DNA from: Flavobacterium praedii
GTDB lineage: Bacteria > Bacteroidota > Bacteroidia > Flavobacteriales > Flavobacteriaceae
Direction: 5' to 3'
NCBI RefSeq assembly: GCF_026810365.1
Contig: NZ_CP113948.1
Location: 1,451,001-1,515,000 of the forward strand
DNA length: 64,000 nt
Under the pieces are notes generated by a model. That model had not been told where the DNA came from, did not search any database, and saw only the letters and a program-made list of their open reading frames with translations. Positions within the stretch are counted from its first letter, which is position 1. Every line of letters starts with the position of its first letter. Position numbers and translations under genes: made by a program. Positions 8,647-17,769 of this stretch are shown piece by piece.

Positions 8647-9237
8647 ATGAAAAAGATTATAGCAATTATTTTTTTTTCTTTAATATCTTGTAATAACATA
8701 GAATACAATTCTTTAGAACCTGAAAAAACAGAAACCGAAAATTTATTAAAAAAAATAATTCCCAACAAAAATTATGAATATTGGGAAATTAATTATGTTT
8801 ATGGTCTTACTCCAAAAGTAATATTTTCTCGAGGGAAAAAAGAACTTAAAAAGACTTTTAAAACTGAAGGAATATCGGGTGGATTCTTTATTGGTTGCCA
8901 ACCTGGATATTGCTATTATACAATTAACTTTCTTGAAAACGGAAAATGGAATTCTTTAAAAGACAAAGAAGAATTAGCAAAATTCATTAGTAAAATAGAC
9001 AATGTTGAGGAAGCATTTTTAATTGCACGAATTAATGATTATGATATAGATTCTAATAATAAAAATGGAAATTCTTATGCTCTAACTAAAGATGGTTATA
9101 AATTAAAGGTCATGAAATATAACAATTGTCCAAAAACAAAAGAATCATTTTTAATCCTAGTAGACTCAAATGGAAAGATAAAACAAACGGAGAATTTAGG
9201 CTTTTATTTGAAAACTAAAGACTGTATTGTGTACTAA
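8647..9237 (+). CDS. Lipoprotein of unknown function
   Basis: 196 aa. MKKIIAIIFFSLISC is a lipoprotein signal with the modified Cys at residue 15, so it should be anchored in the cell envelope. The mature part has paired cysteines (GCQPGYCYY near residue 80 and CPK, DC towards the C-terminus) that could form disulfides. No family recognised. Single gene of cassette 8595-9373. Confidence 0.72.
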   Translation: MKKIIAIIFFSLISCNNIEYNSLEPEKTETENLLKKIIPNKNYEYWEINYVYGLTPKVIFSRGKKELKKTFKTEGISGGFFIGCQPGYCYYTINFLENGKWNSLKDKEELAKFISKIDNVEEAFLIARINDYDIDSNNKNGNSYALTKDGYKLKVMKYNNCPKTKESFLILVDSNGKIKQTENLGFYLKTKDCIVY

Positions 9238-9246
9238 AAAAACTAC

Positions 9247-9379
9247 CGCCAACACACGCTACAAGCAATTTGGGTATTTGGCTTAATTTAAAAATGGTTT
9301 TGTATTTGGAAATATTTGGCAAATCCGAAAATAGAGCTTAATTTAGTCCCAAACTGCTTGTAGCGCGGGGACGTTATGG
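9247..9379 (+). repeat. attC site 9
   Basis: R'' is CGCCAAC and R' is GTTATGG, common subclass. Confidence 0.87.
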
Positions 9380-10007
9380 GTAAATTGCGAAGAAAATCAG
9401 ATTTTTAAAGGCATTTAATTGAGAAGAAGTCGAAATTCATAAACTTTGAAACTTGAATTTTATGCTTAGAAGCTGAAAAGCAAAACTTGAAATACAGAAC
9501 TTGAATATTGGAGTTTCTAAACTGAACTTGAAAAACAAACTTGAATTTCGTGGTTTCTAAACTGAATCTGAAATGCAGAATTTGAAAAGCAAACTTGAAT
9601 TTCGCCGTTTCTAAACTGAATCTGAAAAGCGAACTTGAATATTGGAGTTTTAATGGAAATAAACAATCGTTTTGATTCTCAAATTGAGATGAAAAAATAA
9701 GAATAAAAATTAGCTGAAATTTAGATTCGAACTTGGCTTTTAATTTGCCAATAATTGGATGAAAATCGATAATAAAAAGGAATGAAATTAGCTAGAATTT
9801 GGGCAAGAATTAGGTTTTGAGCCTGCCAATAATTGGTTTAAAATCGATTAATAATTAGGAATATCTGCAGAAACAATCTACCCATAACACACGCTATAAG
9901 CAATTTGGGTATTTGGCTTAATTTAAATATGGTTTTGTATCTGGAAGATTTGGCAAATCCGAAAATAGAGCTTAATTTAGTCCCAAACTGCTTATAGCGC
10001 GGGGACG
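9374..10007 (+). other. Gene-less cassette 9 (repeat-filled, beta type)
   Basis: No gene. The body consists of variants of AACTTGAATTTCGG-AGTTTCTAAACTGAATCTGAAAAGC. It is followed by a 200-bp conserved tail with two partial repeats around AATTGGATGAAAATCGAT. The beta type recurs at 10513, 15785, 17764 and 63178. Confidence 0.75.
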
Positions 10008-10013
10008 TTATAG
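9882..10013 (+). repeat. attC site 10
   Basis: R'' is CCATAAC and R' is GTTATAG. The L arm carries compensating changes on both sides (GCTATAAGC and GCTTATAGC), evidence that the stem is under selection. Confidence 0.88.
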
Positions 10014-10512
10014 GGCAGTTGAGCCGAAATTACGCAGACAAATCCAATTTGAAATTAACAGTTGTTTCCGCCGAATGTTTTCAAAGCAGAAGCGTGAAAA
10101 TTGGAAGCGCTAACAAACGTTGGAAAATCGGATTCTAACGACAAGCAAATGAAAAACTGATGTGTGAAAATCGAACTTTGCCAACAGAAGCGTGAAAAGC
10201 AGAAGCGTGAAAAGTAGAACTTGCCAAGAGAAACTTGAAAAGCAGACTTTAAAGAAAGTGAACAGGAGAAGCAAACCTATAATTGGGACTCTCCTACTCT
10301 AACGGGAAAAAGTGTGAAAGCTTGAACTGGCCAACAGAAGCGTGAAAAATTTGCGGTTTAATAGTAATTTCGACTAAACAACCGCCCTATAACACACGCT
10401 ACAAGCAATTTGGGGATTAGGCTTAATTTGAAATTGGTTTTGTATTTGGAAGATTTGGCAAATCCGAATAATGAGCTTAATTTAGTCCCAAACTGCTTGT
10501 AGCGCGGGAACG
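10008..10512 (+). other. Gene-less cassette 10 (alpha type), duplicated at 62673-63177
   Basis: Head AGCCGAAATTACGCAG, a body of CAGAAGCGTGAAAAGxAGAA units, tail TTTGCGGTTTAATAGTAATTT then CGAC. No gene. The terminal inverted repeat extends well past the R box: after a 4-base offset, AGCCGAAATTAC at the head faces GTAATTTCGACT at the tail. Confidence 0.78.
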
Positions 10513-10518
10513 TTACTG
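10387..10518 (+). repeat. attC site 11
   Basis: R'' is CTATAAC and R' is GTTACTG. Appears identical to attC 26 at 63052. Confidence 0.87.
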
Positions 10519-11148
10519 GCTAGTCGCGAAATAAGAAGGAAAATTTCGATAAAAACAGCTTTTATAATTCTATTATGATGACAAGAAATAGTCGTTCGGA
10601 AACTTGATAAATTTGAATTTTAAAGTCTGAAAAACTTGAACTTGAACTTGAACTTGAACTTGAGTTTCGAAGCTTCTAAACTGAATCTGATAAGCGAAGC
10701 GTGAATTTCGAACTTGAGTTTCGAAGTTTCTAAACTGAATCTGAAAACATAATCTGAATTTCTAACTTGAGTTTCGGAGTTTCTAAACTGAAAAGTAGAA
10801 GTTTAAGGTTGGATTTTTTTTAAATTAAAAATGGGTTTTTACCAAAAAAACAAGAATGAAATTAATGCCGAATTGGGATTTAAAATTGCCAATATTAGGC
10901 TGAAAATCGAATATAAAATGGAATAAAATTAGCTGAGATTAAGGCTAGAATTGGGTTTTGTGCCAGCTGAAAATTGGAATAGAATCGGGTTTTAATTGGA
11001 ACATCAGCTAGAAACAACCAGCCAGTAACACACGCTACAAGCAATTTGGGTATTTGGCTTAATTTAAAATTGGTTTTGTATTTGGAAGATTTGGCAAATC
11101 CGAAAAATGGGCTTAATTTAGTCCCAAACTGCTTTTAGCGCGGGGACG
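10513..11148 (+). other. Gene-less cassette 11 (beta type), duplicated at 63178-63807
   Basis: No gene. It contains a hexamer run of CTTGAA (four full units here, three in the copy at 63178), then AGTTTCTAAACTGAATCTGA units and the conserved beta tail with CAGCTAGAAACAACCAGCC before R''. Confidence 0.78.
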
Positions 11149-11154
11149 TTACTG
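11023..11154 (+). repeat. attC site 12
   Basis: R'' is CAGTAAC and R' is GTTACTG. Two successive cassettes here start with the same R' sequence, so cassettes 11 and 12 could exchange by simple homology. Confidence 0.87.
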
Positions 11155-11666
11155 GCTAGTTATGCCGAAATTACGCAGATAATTTCGATTTGGATTAAAG
11201 TTTGCAACTCGCAGAAACTTAAAAAGCAGAAGCGTGAAAGTTGGGATCGCCAACGGAAACTTGAAAAGTTGAAACCTGAAAAGCGAAAGCGTGAAAATAG
11301 AAACTTGCCAACAGAAACTTGAAAATTGGAATCTGAAAAACAGAAACGTGAAAGTTGAAACTTCCCAGCAGAAACTTGAAAAGCAGAAACTTAAAAAGTT
11401 TTGTTCATAAATAAAAAGTGACTAATTGAAAATAATACGCCGAAAATTACAAGCTAAAAAACAGAAACTTGAAAGTTGGATTTAGCCAACAGAAGCGTAA
11501 AAATTTGCGCTTAAATTGTAATTTCGACAAAATAACCAGCCAGTAACACACGCTACAAGCAATTTGGGTATTAGGCTTAATTTAAATATGGTTTTGTATT
11601 TGAAAGATTTGGCAAATCCGAATAATGGGCTTAATTTAGACCCAAACTGCTTTTAGCGCGGGGACG
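11149..11666 (+). other. Gene-less cassette 12 (alpha type), close copy of cassette 18
   Basis: Head TGCCGAAATTACGCAG, repeat body with GAAACTTGAAAAGC units, tail ATTTGCG...TTGTAATTTCGAC. No gene. It differs from 15265-15784 by a handful of substitutions and small indels. Confidence 0.77.
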
Positions 11667-11672
11667 TTACCT
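11541..11672 (+). repeat. attC site 13
   Basis: R'' is CAGTAAC and R' is GTTACCT, common subclass with the TGCTTTTAG right arm. Confidence 0.87.
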
Positions 11673-11686
11673 GCAATTACAAAAAA

Positions 11687-12448
11687 ATGGAGAAAAAAGA
11701 AATATCAGTTAGCGTTTTAAAATCGATTTTTGGAGCAATTCCGTATGGTGGAGCGCTACTTGATGAATTATTCTTTGAATATAATGGAAGATTAAAGCAA
11801 AATCGATTGAACAAATTCATAGAAATTTTAGCCGAAAATTTTACTGAAAATACTGAAATTGACTTAAATAATATAAAAACGGAAGATTTCAGTGATTTGT
11901 TTGAATCAATACTAAGAAGAGTTGTTCAAACCAAATCAGAATTAAAATTACTGCGTTTTAAAGATATTTTAATTGCAGAATTAAAAAAACCTTCTGAAAG
12001 TATAGAATTAATAGATCATTACCTTGATTTAATAAGTAATTTAACCGAAGAAGAAATTACTATACTTTATAATCACCGATTTTTTACGACAAAATATGAA
12101 GAAGAAATCGATGCTATGAATTTATTGAAAGGCAATCTTCATTCATTGGAAAATCAATTAGAAAAAGAATCAATAATTATTGGCGAATCTGAAATTAGAA
12201 AACAACACGATGATATAAAAGCAGAATATGAAAAAAAGAGAGAATATATACTTTCTTTTGGTAAATTTAAGAAAGCTGATTTTTACAATTTACCTGAAAA
12301 TAAATTTATGTTTTATAAACAAAGACTTTTTTCAAAAGGACTTTTAATTGATAACCCAATGAGCAGAATTGGTAGTCTACCTTTTTGGCATATGGGAATA
12401 ACCGAATTTGGAACAGAATTCATTAACTTCATAAAAAATCGCCAATAG
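11687..12448 (+). CDS. Cytosolic protein of unknown function
   Basis: 253 aa, starting only 20 bases inside the cassette. A short N-terminal segment with IFGAIPYGGALLDELFFEY (residues 14-32) looks like a membrane-active or oligomerising motif seen at the front of some bacterial toxin/defence proteins. The remainder is helical with a coiled-coil stretch near residues 145-185 (LKGNLHSLENQLEKESI and the Lys/Glu-rich run after it). The C-terminus WHMGITEFGTEFINFI resembles the end of a winged-helix effector. I do not recognise the family, and a defence role is only a guess. Cassette 11667-12581. Confidence 0.7.
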   Translation: MEKKEISVSVLKSIFGAIPYGGALLDELFFEYNGRLKQNRLNKFIEILAENFTENTEIDLNNIKTEDFSDLFESILRRVVQTKSELKLLRFKDILIAELKKPSESIELIDHYLDLISNLTEEEITILYNHRFFTTKYEEEIDAMNLLKGNLHSLENQLEKESIIIGESEIRKQHDDIKAEYEKKREYILSFGKFKKADFYNLPENKFMFYKQRLFSKGLLIDNPMSRIGSLPFWHMGITEFGTEFINFIKNRQ

Positions 12449-12455
12449 TAACTGC

Positions 12456-12587
12456 AGGTAACACACGCTACAAGCAATTTGGGTATTAGGCTTAATTTAA
12501 ATATGGTTTTGTATTTGGAAGATTTGGCAAATCCGAATAAGGGGCTTAATTTAGTCCCAAACTGCCTGTAGCGCGGGGACGTTAGGA
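12456..12587 (+). repeat. attC site 14
   Basis: R'' is AGGTAAC and R' is GTTAGGA. Together with the bases GTAACTGC before it, R'' mirrors the cassette start GTTACCTGCAATTAC. Confidence 0.87.
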
Positions 12588-12613
12588 GATAGCCGTGCGT
12601 AACGAAGAAAAAA

Positions 12614-13096
12614 ATGAGTAAAATTTTCATGAATTTAAGAAATATTAAAATATATAATTTATTCTGGTTAGTTGCTTTAATAATACTAGTCATCGGATTA
12701 ATTCAGACTAATAATGAAGATACAACTTTCGATATAAATATTCATGACACATATTTTGTAATTGCCCATTTCTATATTGCTCTTTTTTTGAGTTTAACTT
12801 ACTATCTGATAGGACTTGGATATTGGGTTGTGCAAAAAGCTATGAAGAGAAAACTAATAAATGTATTGACGATAATTCATTCCGTAATTCTTAATGGAAG
12901 TTTTTTAGTTTATTGGTTAGTAATTGGTTATAGTAAAGCTTTTTTTGAAACTCCTTTTCCCCTATTCGACAATCATCAGTTAATTAACCAAACACTTGTA
13001 ATTCTATCTATATTGATATTATTTGTTGGACAACCAATTTATATTATAAATTTAATAATTGGAATTTTTAAGAAACAGAAAAAGGCCATCTCCTAA
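12614..13096 (+). CDS. Four-helix membrane protein with a COX1-like helix
   Basis: 160 aa with about four hydrophobic segments, near residues 14-32, 50-75, 88-108 and 128-152. Around residue 43-58, DINIHDTYFVIAHFYIALF closely matches the DTYYVVAHFHYV segment of cytochrome oxidase subunit I. The first His is retained; the second His of the HxH pair is Tyr here. Without the other helices it cannot be an oxidase on its own, so it may be a decaying or repurposed relative. The stop codon TAA lies inside the R'' box (TCCTAAC), so the gene uses the recombination site as its end. Cassette 12582-13216. Confidence 0.75.
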   Translation: MSKIFMNLRNIKIYNLFWLVALIILVIGLIQTNNEDTTFDINIHDTYFVIAHFYIALFLSLTYYLIGLGYWVVQKAMKRKLINVLTIIHSVILNGSFLVYWLVIGYSKAFFETPFPLFDNHQLINQTLVILSILILFVGQPIYIINLIIGIFKKQKKAIS

Positions 13097-13222
13097 CACA
13101 CGCTACAAGCAATTTGGGTATTAGGCTTAATTTGCAGTTGGTTTTGTATTTGGAAAATTTGGCAAATCCGAATAATGGGCTTAATTTAGTCCCAAACTGC
13201 GTGTAGCGCGGGAACGTTAGGC
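13091..13222 (+). repeat. attC site 15
   Basis: R'' is TCCTAAC (provides the stop codon of the preceding gene) and R' is GTTAGGC. The right arm GCGTGTAGCGC is shared with attC 16 and 24. Confidence 0.88.
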
Positions 13223-13294
13223 GATATTTGACCGTAAAACGCAGAAATTATTATTAATAGAAAAAACCAACTAAAATAAATAAAAAAATTAAAA

Positions 13295-13774
13295 ATGAAA
13301 ATACCTACATTCTTTATACTATTATTCCTGATGGTAACTAATTCTTATTCTCAAGAAACTTCAAAAACTAAAGATATTGATGTTATAGTAAATTATATTA
13401 ATCAATCAAATTATCAAACTACTAGAGACACTATAATTCAAGATAAACCAGAATATGGGTTAAAAATGAAAACATATTTAACTATGAAAGTTGATGCAAA
13501 CCAACTTAAGAAATACGAGAATTTTGCTTATACAAACATGACTCTAGATGGAAAATCTCATGAAATAACAACATCTACAACATTTTATTATGATGAAAAT
13601 AAATTAATAAAAGTTGAAGAATATATGATTGAAGGTAGTGATAAAAAAGTAATGGATTGGTATTACTCTGAAGATAAACCTTTGTACTACACCTTAAAAT
13701 CTGATAAAGCTGAAGAAAGAGCAACGTTGTTATTAAGTATGTCTGATGCAATGTTAAAACAAATAAAAAAATAA
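13295..13774 (+). CDS. Secreted protein of unknown function
   Basis: 159 aa with an N-terminal signal peptide MKIPTFFILLFLMVTNSYSQ, probable cleavage after Ser19 or Gln20. The mature part is polar with mixed strands and Tyr/Lys-rich segments. It looks like a small periplasmic or outer-membrane-associated beta protein. No motif recognised. Sole gene of cassette 13217-13908; the 70-base leader before the start is unusually A-rich. Confidence 0.68.
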   Translation: MKIPTFFILLFLMVTNSYSQETSKTKDIDVIVNYINQSNYQTTRDTIIQDKPEYGLKMKTYLTMKVDANQLKKYENFAYTNMTLDGKSHEITTSTTFYYDENKLIKVEEYMIEGSDKKVMDWYYSEDKPLYYTLKSDKAEERATLLLSMSDAMLKQIKK

Positions 13775-13782
13775 AAAACATC

Positions 13783-13914
13783 GCCTAACACACGCTACAA
13801 GCAATTTGGGGATTTGGCTTAAGGGAAAAATTGGTTTGTATTTGGAAGATTTGGCAAATCCGAATACTGGGCTTAATTTAGTCCCAAACTGCGTGTAGCG
13901 CGGGAACGTTATGT
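13783..13914 (+). repeat. attC site 16
   Basis: R'' is GCCTAAC and R' is GTTATGT. ATCGCCTAAC mirrors GTTAGGCGAT at 13216. Confidence 0.88.
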
Positions 13915-13963
13915 GATATTTTAGAAAAAACAAGAGAATTTAGTAAAAACAATAAATATATAA

Positions 13964-14554
13964 ATGAAAAAAATTTTAGCACTGATATTTTTAGGATTAA
14001 ATCTAAACGCCAATTGCCAAACTGTGGGAGTCGAAAAGACATTTTTTAGCATTCAAACTGGACTTGCAGGAATTTGGATAAATAACGAAACCAAACTTTC
14101 TAATAGTATTGCATTAAGAAGTGAAATTGGAATTGAACATGATTTTTTTGTTGGCGACCAATATGATGGAGCTGGATTTATTTTACAACCAGTTTTGACT
14201 TTAGAACCTCGATATTATTACAATTTAGAAAAGAGAAATTCCAGAGGAAAAAAAACATCTAAAAACAGTGGTAATTATCTTTCTTTAAAAACAAGTTATC
14301 ATCCAGATTGGTTTGTATTAAATTTAGATGAGAATATTACAAAAACTGCAGACTTATCTATTATCCCAACATGGGGAATTAAGCGTCAAATAGGATCAAA
14401 TTTTACTTATGAGACAGGTTTAGGTTTAGGCTATAGAATAGTTTACCTAAAACCAAACTACTATAATGGCAGTTCACAGAATGTAGATGACGTATCTACA
14501 AACAGGAATCAATATACTCCTTATTTACATTTAAGAATAGGATATACATTTTAA
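13964..14554 (+). CDS. Outer-membrane beta-barrel-like protein
   Basis: 196 aa. Signal peptide MKKILALIFLGLNLNANCQ is followed by amphipathic strands separated by Gly/Asn turns (FFSIQTGLAGIWI, ETGLGLGYRIVYL). It ends with an aromatic residue after a final strand (LHLRIGYTF), the classic end of an outer-membrane barrel. Small 8-stranded barrels of this size are common in Flavobacteriia. Substrate or partner unknown. Cassette 13909-14698. Confidence 0.75.
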   Translation: MKKILALIFLGLNLNANCQTVGVEKTFFSIQTGLAGIWINNETKLSNSIALRSEIGIEHDFFVGDQYDGAGFILQPVLTLEPRYYYNLEKRNSRGKKTSKNSGNYLSLKTSYHPDWFVLNLDENITKTADLSIIPTWGIKRQIGSNFTYETGLGLGYRIVYLKPNYYNGSSQNVDDVSTNRNQYTPYLHLRIGYTF

Positions 14555-14571
14555 TACGTATAAAAAACATC

Positions 14572-14704
14572 ACATAACAGCCACTACAACGGATTTGGGC
14601 ATTGGCCTTAATGGAAAAATAGTCTTGTATTTGGGATGGTTTCGCAAATCCGAAAATAGAGCTTAATTTAGTCCCAAACCCGATGTAGTGCCAAGACGTT
14701 GGCG
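14572..14704 (+). repeat. attC site 17
   Basis: R'' is ACATAAC and R' is GTTGGCG. Variant arm CAGCCACTACAACGG...CCGATGTAGTGCC, same subclass as attC 3. Confidence 0.86.
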
Positions 14705-14748
14705 GTAATGCGCACGTATGAGTCAAGAATCTAACGCAATTTTCATCA

Positions 14749-15132
14749 ATGAAATACATAACAAAGACTTACGACTTATTATTAATTGGAATCTCATTTT
14801 TTGTTTTTCTAGTATCAATCGTGACCGACACCATTGACTATTATTTTTATAATAAATTTTATGAAGGATTTTCAATGGTTATTTCAACGACAATTTTCGC
14901 TTTTATAAATCTGCTAATTTTAATCATATTCACTTTACGCAAAGACTATAAAAGTCTTCGAGTGCTAGGTTTAATAAATCTTTTTGTATTCATTACGGGA
15001 TTTTTAGGTTTTAAAATTCCATTGATTATTTTGCCTCTAATTTTAAGCTATGGGATTTATTATATTGTGAAAGAAATCAAAGACAGAGTTAAAGAAGAGC
15101 AGAAATCTAAAATTATTGAAACAGAAAATTAG
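14749..15132 (+). CDS. Small membrane protein of unknown function
   Basis: 127 aa. Three or four hydrophobic segments (about residues 10-28, 43-65, 72-90 and 90-108) are followed by a Lys/Glu-rich cytoplasmic tail. No conserved motif recognised. Translation probably starts at the ATG at 14749, 50 bases inside cassette 14699-15264. Confidence 0.65.
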   Translation: MKYITKTYDLLLIGISFFVFLVSIVTDTIDYYFYNKFYEGFSMVISTTIFAFINLLILIIFTLRKDYKSLRVLGLINLFVFITGFLGFKIPLIILPLILSYGIYYIVKEIKDRVKEEQKSKIIETEN

Positions 15133-15138
15133 CACTAC

Positions 15139-15270
15139 CGTCAACACACGCTACAAGCAATTTGGGCATTAGGCTTAATGGAAAAATTAGTTTGTATTTG
15201 GAAGATTTGGCAAATCCGAAAAATGGGCTTAATTTAGTCCCAAACTGCTTTTAGCGCGGGGACGTTACTG
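15139..15270 (+). repeat. attC site 18
   Basis: R'' is CGTCAAC and R' is GTTACTG. R'' differs by one base from the complement of its cassette start (GTTGGCG), the only mismatch inside a 7-bp R box that I found. Confidence 0.86.
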
Positions 15271-15784
15271 GCTAGTTATGCCGAAATTACGCAGGTAATT
15301 TCGATTTGGATTAAAGTTTGCAACTCGCAGAAACTTAAAAAGCAGAAGCGTGAAAGTTGGGATCGCCAACGGAAACTTGAAAAGTTGAAACCTGAAAAGC
15401 GAAAGCGTGAAAATAGAAACTTGCCAACAGAAACTTGAAAATTGGAATCTGAAAAGCAGAAACTTGAAAGTTGAAACTTCCCAGCAGAAACTTGAAAAGC
15501 AGAAACTTGAAAAATTTTGTGCGGAAAATAAAAAGTGACTAATTGAAAATAATACGCCGAAAATTACAAGCTAAAAAACAGAAACTTGAAAGTTGGATTC
15601 AGCCAACAGAAGCGTGAAAAATTTGCGCTTAAATTGTAATTTCGACAAAATAACCAGCCAGTAACACACGCTACAAGCAATTTGGGCATTAAGCTTAATG
15701 GGAAGTTGGTTTTATATTTGGAAGATTTGGCAAATCCGAAAAATGGGCTTAATTTAGTCCCAAACTGCTTTTAGCGCGGGGACG
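15265..15784 (+). other. Gene-less cassette 18 (alpha type), close copy of cassette 12
   Basis: Same head, repeat body and tail as 11149-11666, with scattered substitutions and small differences. No gene. Confidence 0.77.
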
Positions 15785-15790
15785 TTATGA
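15659..15790 (+). repeat. attC site 19
   Basis: R'' is CAGTAAC and R' is GTTATGA. Its inner region (AAGCTTAATGGGAAG) differs from that of attC 13, so the duplication with cassette 12 is older or recombined here. Confidence 0.86.
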
Positions 15791-16448
15791 GCTAGTTGAA
15801 AAAAGTGCATTTCATTTAAAATCAGTCTTTTAAAAATTATTTAGTTGCGCAGAAAATAAAATTCTGAAGCTTGAAAAATGGAGTTTTTAATTGGAAGTAT
15901 ATCACGAAAAGCAAAAAACACAGTTTGATGTTTAGAATCTGAAATGCAGAACTTGAATTTTGGAACTTCTAAACTGAATCTGAAATTGAAGGTTTGAAAT
16001 TCGGAACTTGAAAAGCAAACTTGAATTTCGGAGTTTTAAACTGAATCTGAAATGAAGAACTTGAAAAGCGAATTTGAATTTCAGAGTTTTTAATGGAAAT
16101 AAACAATCGTTTTGATTCTCAAATTGAGATGAAAAAATAAGAATGAAAATTGGCTGAAATTTAGATTCGAATTAGTTTTTAAATTTGCCAATAATTGGAT
16201 GAAATTAGATTAAAAAAGGGAATGAAATTAGCTGAGATTTGGGCAAGAATTGGGTTTTGTGCCTGCCGAAAATTGGTTTAAAATCGATTAATAATTAGGA
16301 ATATCAGCTAGAAACAACCAGCTCATAACACACGCTACAAGCAATTTGGGCAATTGGCTTAATTTAAATATGGTTTTGTGTCAGTAAAATTTGGCAAATC
16401 CGAATAATGGGCTTAATTTAGTCCCAAACTGCTTTTAGCGCGGGGACG
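15785..16448 (+). other. Gene-less cassette 19 (beta type)
   Basis: Head GTTATGAGCTAGTTG, beta repeat body with TTTCGGAGTTTTAAACTGAA units, then the conserved beta tail. No gene. The cassette is closely related to 9374-10007 over the tail and to 17764-18331 at the head. Confidence 0.75.
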
Positions 16449-16454
16449 TTAGTG
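16323..16454 (+). repeat. attC site 20
   Basis: R'' is TCATAAC and R' is GTTAGTG. The inner part reads TTTTGTGTCAGTAAAATTTGG, as in attC 23. Confidence 0.86.
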
Positions 16455-16474
16455 GTAACTCTAAAGAACGACAC

Positions 16475-17158
16475 GTGAAACTATTCAACCTTATGAAACA
16501 ACAGAAAATAGATTTGACACCTGAACAGACAATTAGGCGTTTGGTTGACTATATGCCTGACTTTTATAAAACCCATAAACAATTCATCAATTGTGTTGAG
16601 TATTTAAATCATAGAGAATGGGAACTTGCACTTGAAAGTTTAATAGAACTAGCGGACGAAACTGAGCATTATTTTTCAGAAGAGTTTTGGTTTGGACTTG
16701 CAGACTCTGCCGAAAAAATGCGTTTGTCTGATAAGGCAGATTATTGCAGAAAGCAAATCAAAAAAAACGAACAACATATAAAAACAACGACACCATTTGG
16801 TTGGACAACTATAAAATATGATGACACCCTTTTTCAACACCACATTTCGGAGAAGCTTAAAGAAGAATGGTCGACAACAAGACGTGAAAAGGATAACGTT
16901 CACGAGTTCCTAACAAAAGAAGGAGTTCATTTAAAATCTCAAGGACGAAGCGGATTTTTATATATTTCTGAAAAAGGAAAAATTGCCGAAGTTGAATTTG
17001 AATTAGGAATTAATGGGCTTATTCTTTATTTCAACAGTTTGACAAATTGGTCTTTACCAACAAAGCAAATATTAATGGCTGACGAGAAACAGAAAATAAA
17101 AATTGATATTAATAATTGGGCACTAAAGACAAAGAACGCAATCGAGTTTGATGACTAA
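16475..17158 (+). CDS. Cytosolic protein of unknown function, TPR-like N-terminal half
   Basis: 227 aa from a GTG start at 16475; an ATG at 16493 six codons later is equally possible. Residues 25-95 look like two helical hairpins (LNHREWELALESLIELADE, FWFGLADSAEKMRLSDKAD), similar in feel to tetratricopeptide or immunity-protein helices. The C-terminal half is mixed, with IAEVEFELGINGLILYFNS. It begins within 30 bases of the cassette border at 16449. No known family assigned. Confidence 0.68.
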   Translation: MKLFNLMKQQKIDLTPEQTIRRLVDYMPDFYKTHKQFINCVEYLNHREWELALESLIELADETEHYFSEEFWFGLADSAEKMRLSDKADYCRKQIKKNEQHIKTTTPFGWTTIKYDDTLFQHHISEKLKEEWSTTRREKDNVHEFLTKEGVHLKSQGRSGFLYISEKGKIAEVEFELGINGLILYFNSLTNWSLPTKQILMADEKQKIKIDINNWALKTKNAIEFDD

Positions 17159-17170
17159 GAAAAGAGCTAC

Positions 17171-17302
17171 CACTAACACACGCTACAAGCAATTTGGGTA
17201 TTAGGCTTAATTTGAAGTTGGTTTTGTATTTGGAAGATTTGGCAAATCCGAATAATGGGCTTAATTTAGTCCCAAACTGCTTGTAGCGCGGGGACGTTAG
17301 CA
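17171..17302 (+). repeat. attC site 21
   Basis: R'' is CACTAAC and R' is GTTAGCA, common subclass. AGAGCTACCACTAAC mirrors GTTAGTGGTAACTCT at 16448 except at one position. Confidence 0.88.
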
Positions 17303-17763
17303 GTCATAGCTCCTTGAAATCGAGAAATTTACGTTATAAAAAACAATAAAACAGAAACTAATCTTGCGTTTAAACTGCTGACAAACTAAACGCAATTGAA
17401 ACGGATTTTTGAAGTCGAGTTTCTGAATGGATTTTGAAAATCGAGTTTCTTGTGGCTTAACTTTGAAGATTTTTTTCGTCGATTTTATATCGTATTTCAA
17501 CAACTTATGCTGTAGCCGAAGATTTAGCCCTTTTCTTATGTTTAGAAAACGGATTTTGAAAATGTCAATTCATTCGCAGTTGGAATGGATTATTAAAATC
17601 GATAATCGGAGGTTCTCATATTGCGTGTCACTACGCCTGCTAACACACGCTACAAGCAATTTGGGTATTTGGCTTAATTTGAAGTTGGTTTTGTATCAGA
17701 AAGATTTGGCTAATCCGAAAATAGGGCTTAATTTAGTCCCAAACTGCTTTTAGCGCGGGGACG
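17297..17763 (+). other. Gene-less cassette 21, same flanks as the MutS-like cassette
   Basis: The head (GAAATCGAGAAATTTACGTT) and the tail (GGAATGGATTATTxxAATCG, then GTGTCA) match the 5' and 3' flanks of the mutS-like cassette at 4152-5757, but the 1.3-kb gene is absent. Short AACGGATTTTTGAA/TCGAGTTTCT repeats occupy the middle. The open frames at 17297-17503 (minus) and 17427-17753 (plus) cross recombination boundaries and are rejected. Confidence 0.7.
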
Positions 17764-17769
17764 TTATGA
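17638..17769 (+). repeat. attC site 22
   Basis: R'' is TGCTAAC and R' is GTTATGA. The inner part GTATCAGAAAGATTTGGCTAA resembles attC 7. Confidence 0.86.

Noticed and set aside
17427..17753. 108-codon + strand frame
   Set aside because: It runs across attC 22 and has no conserved counterpart in the related cassette at 4152.
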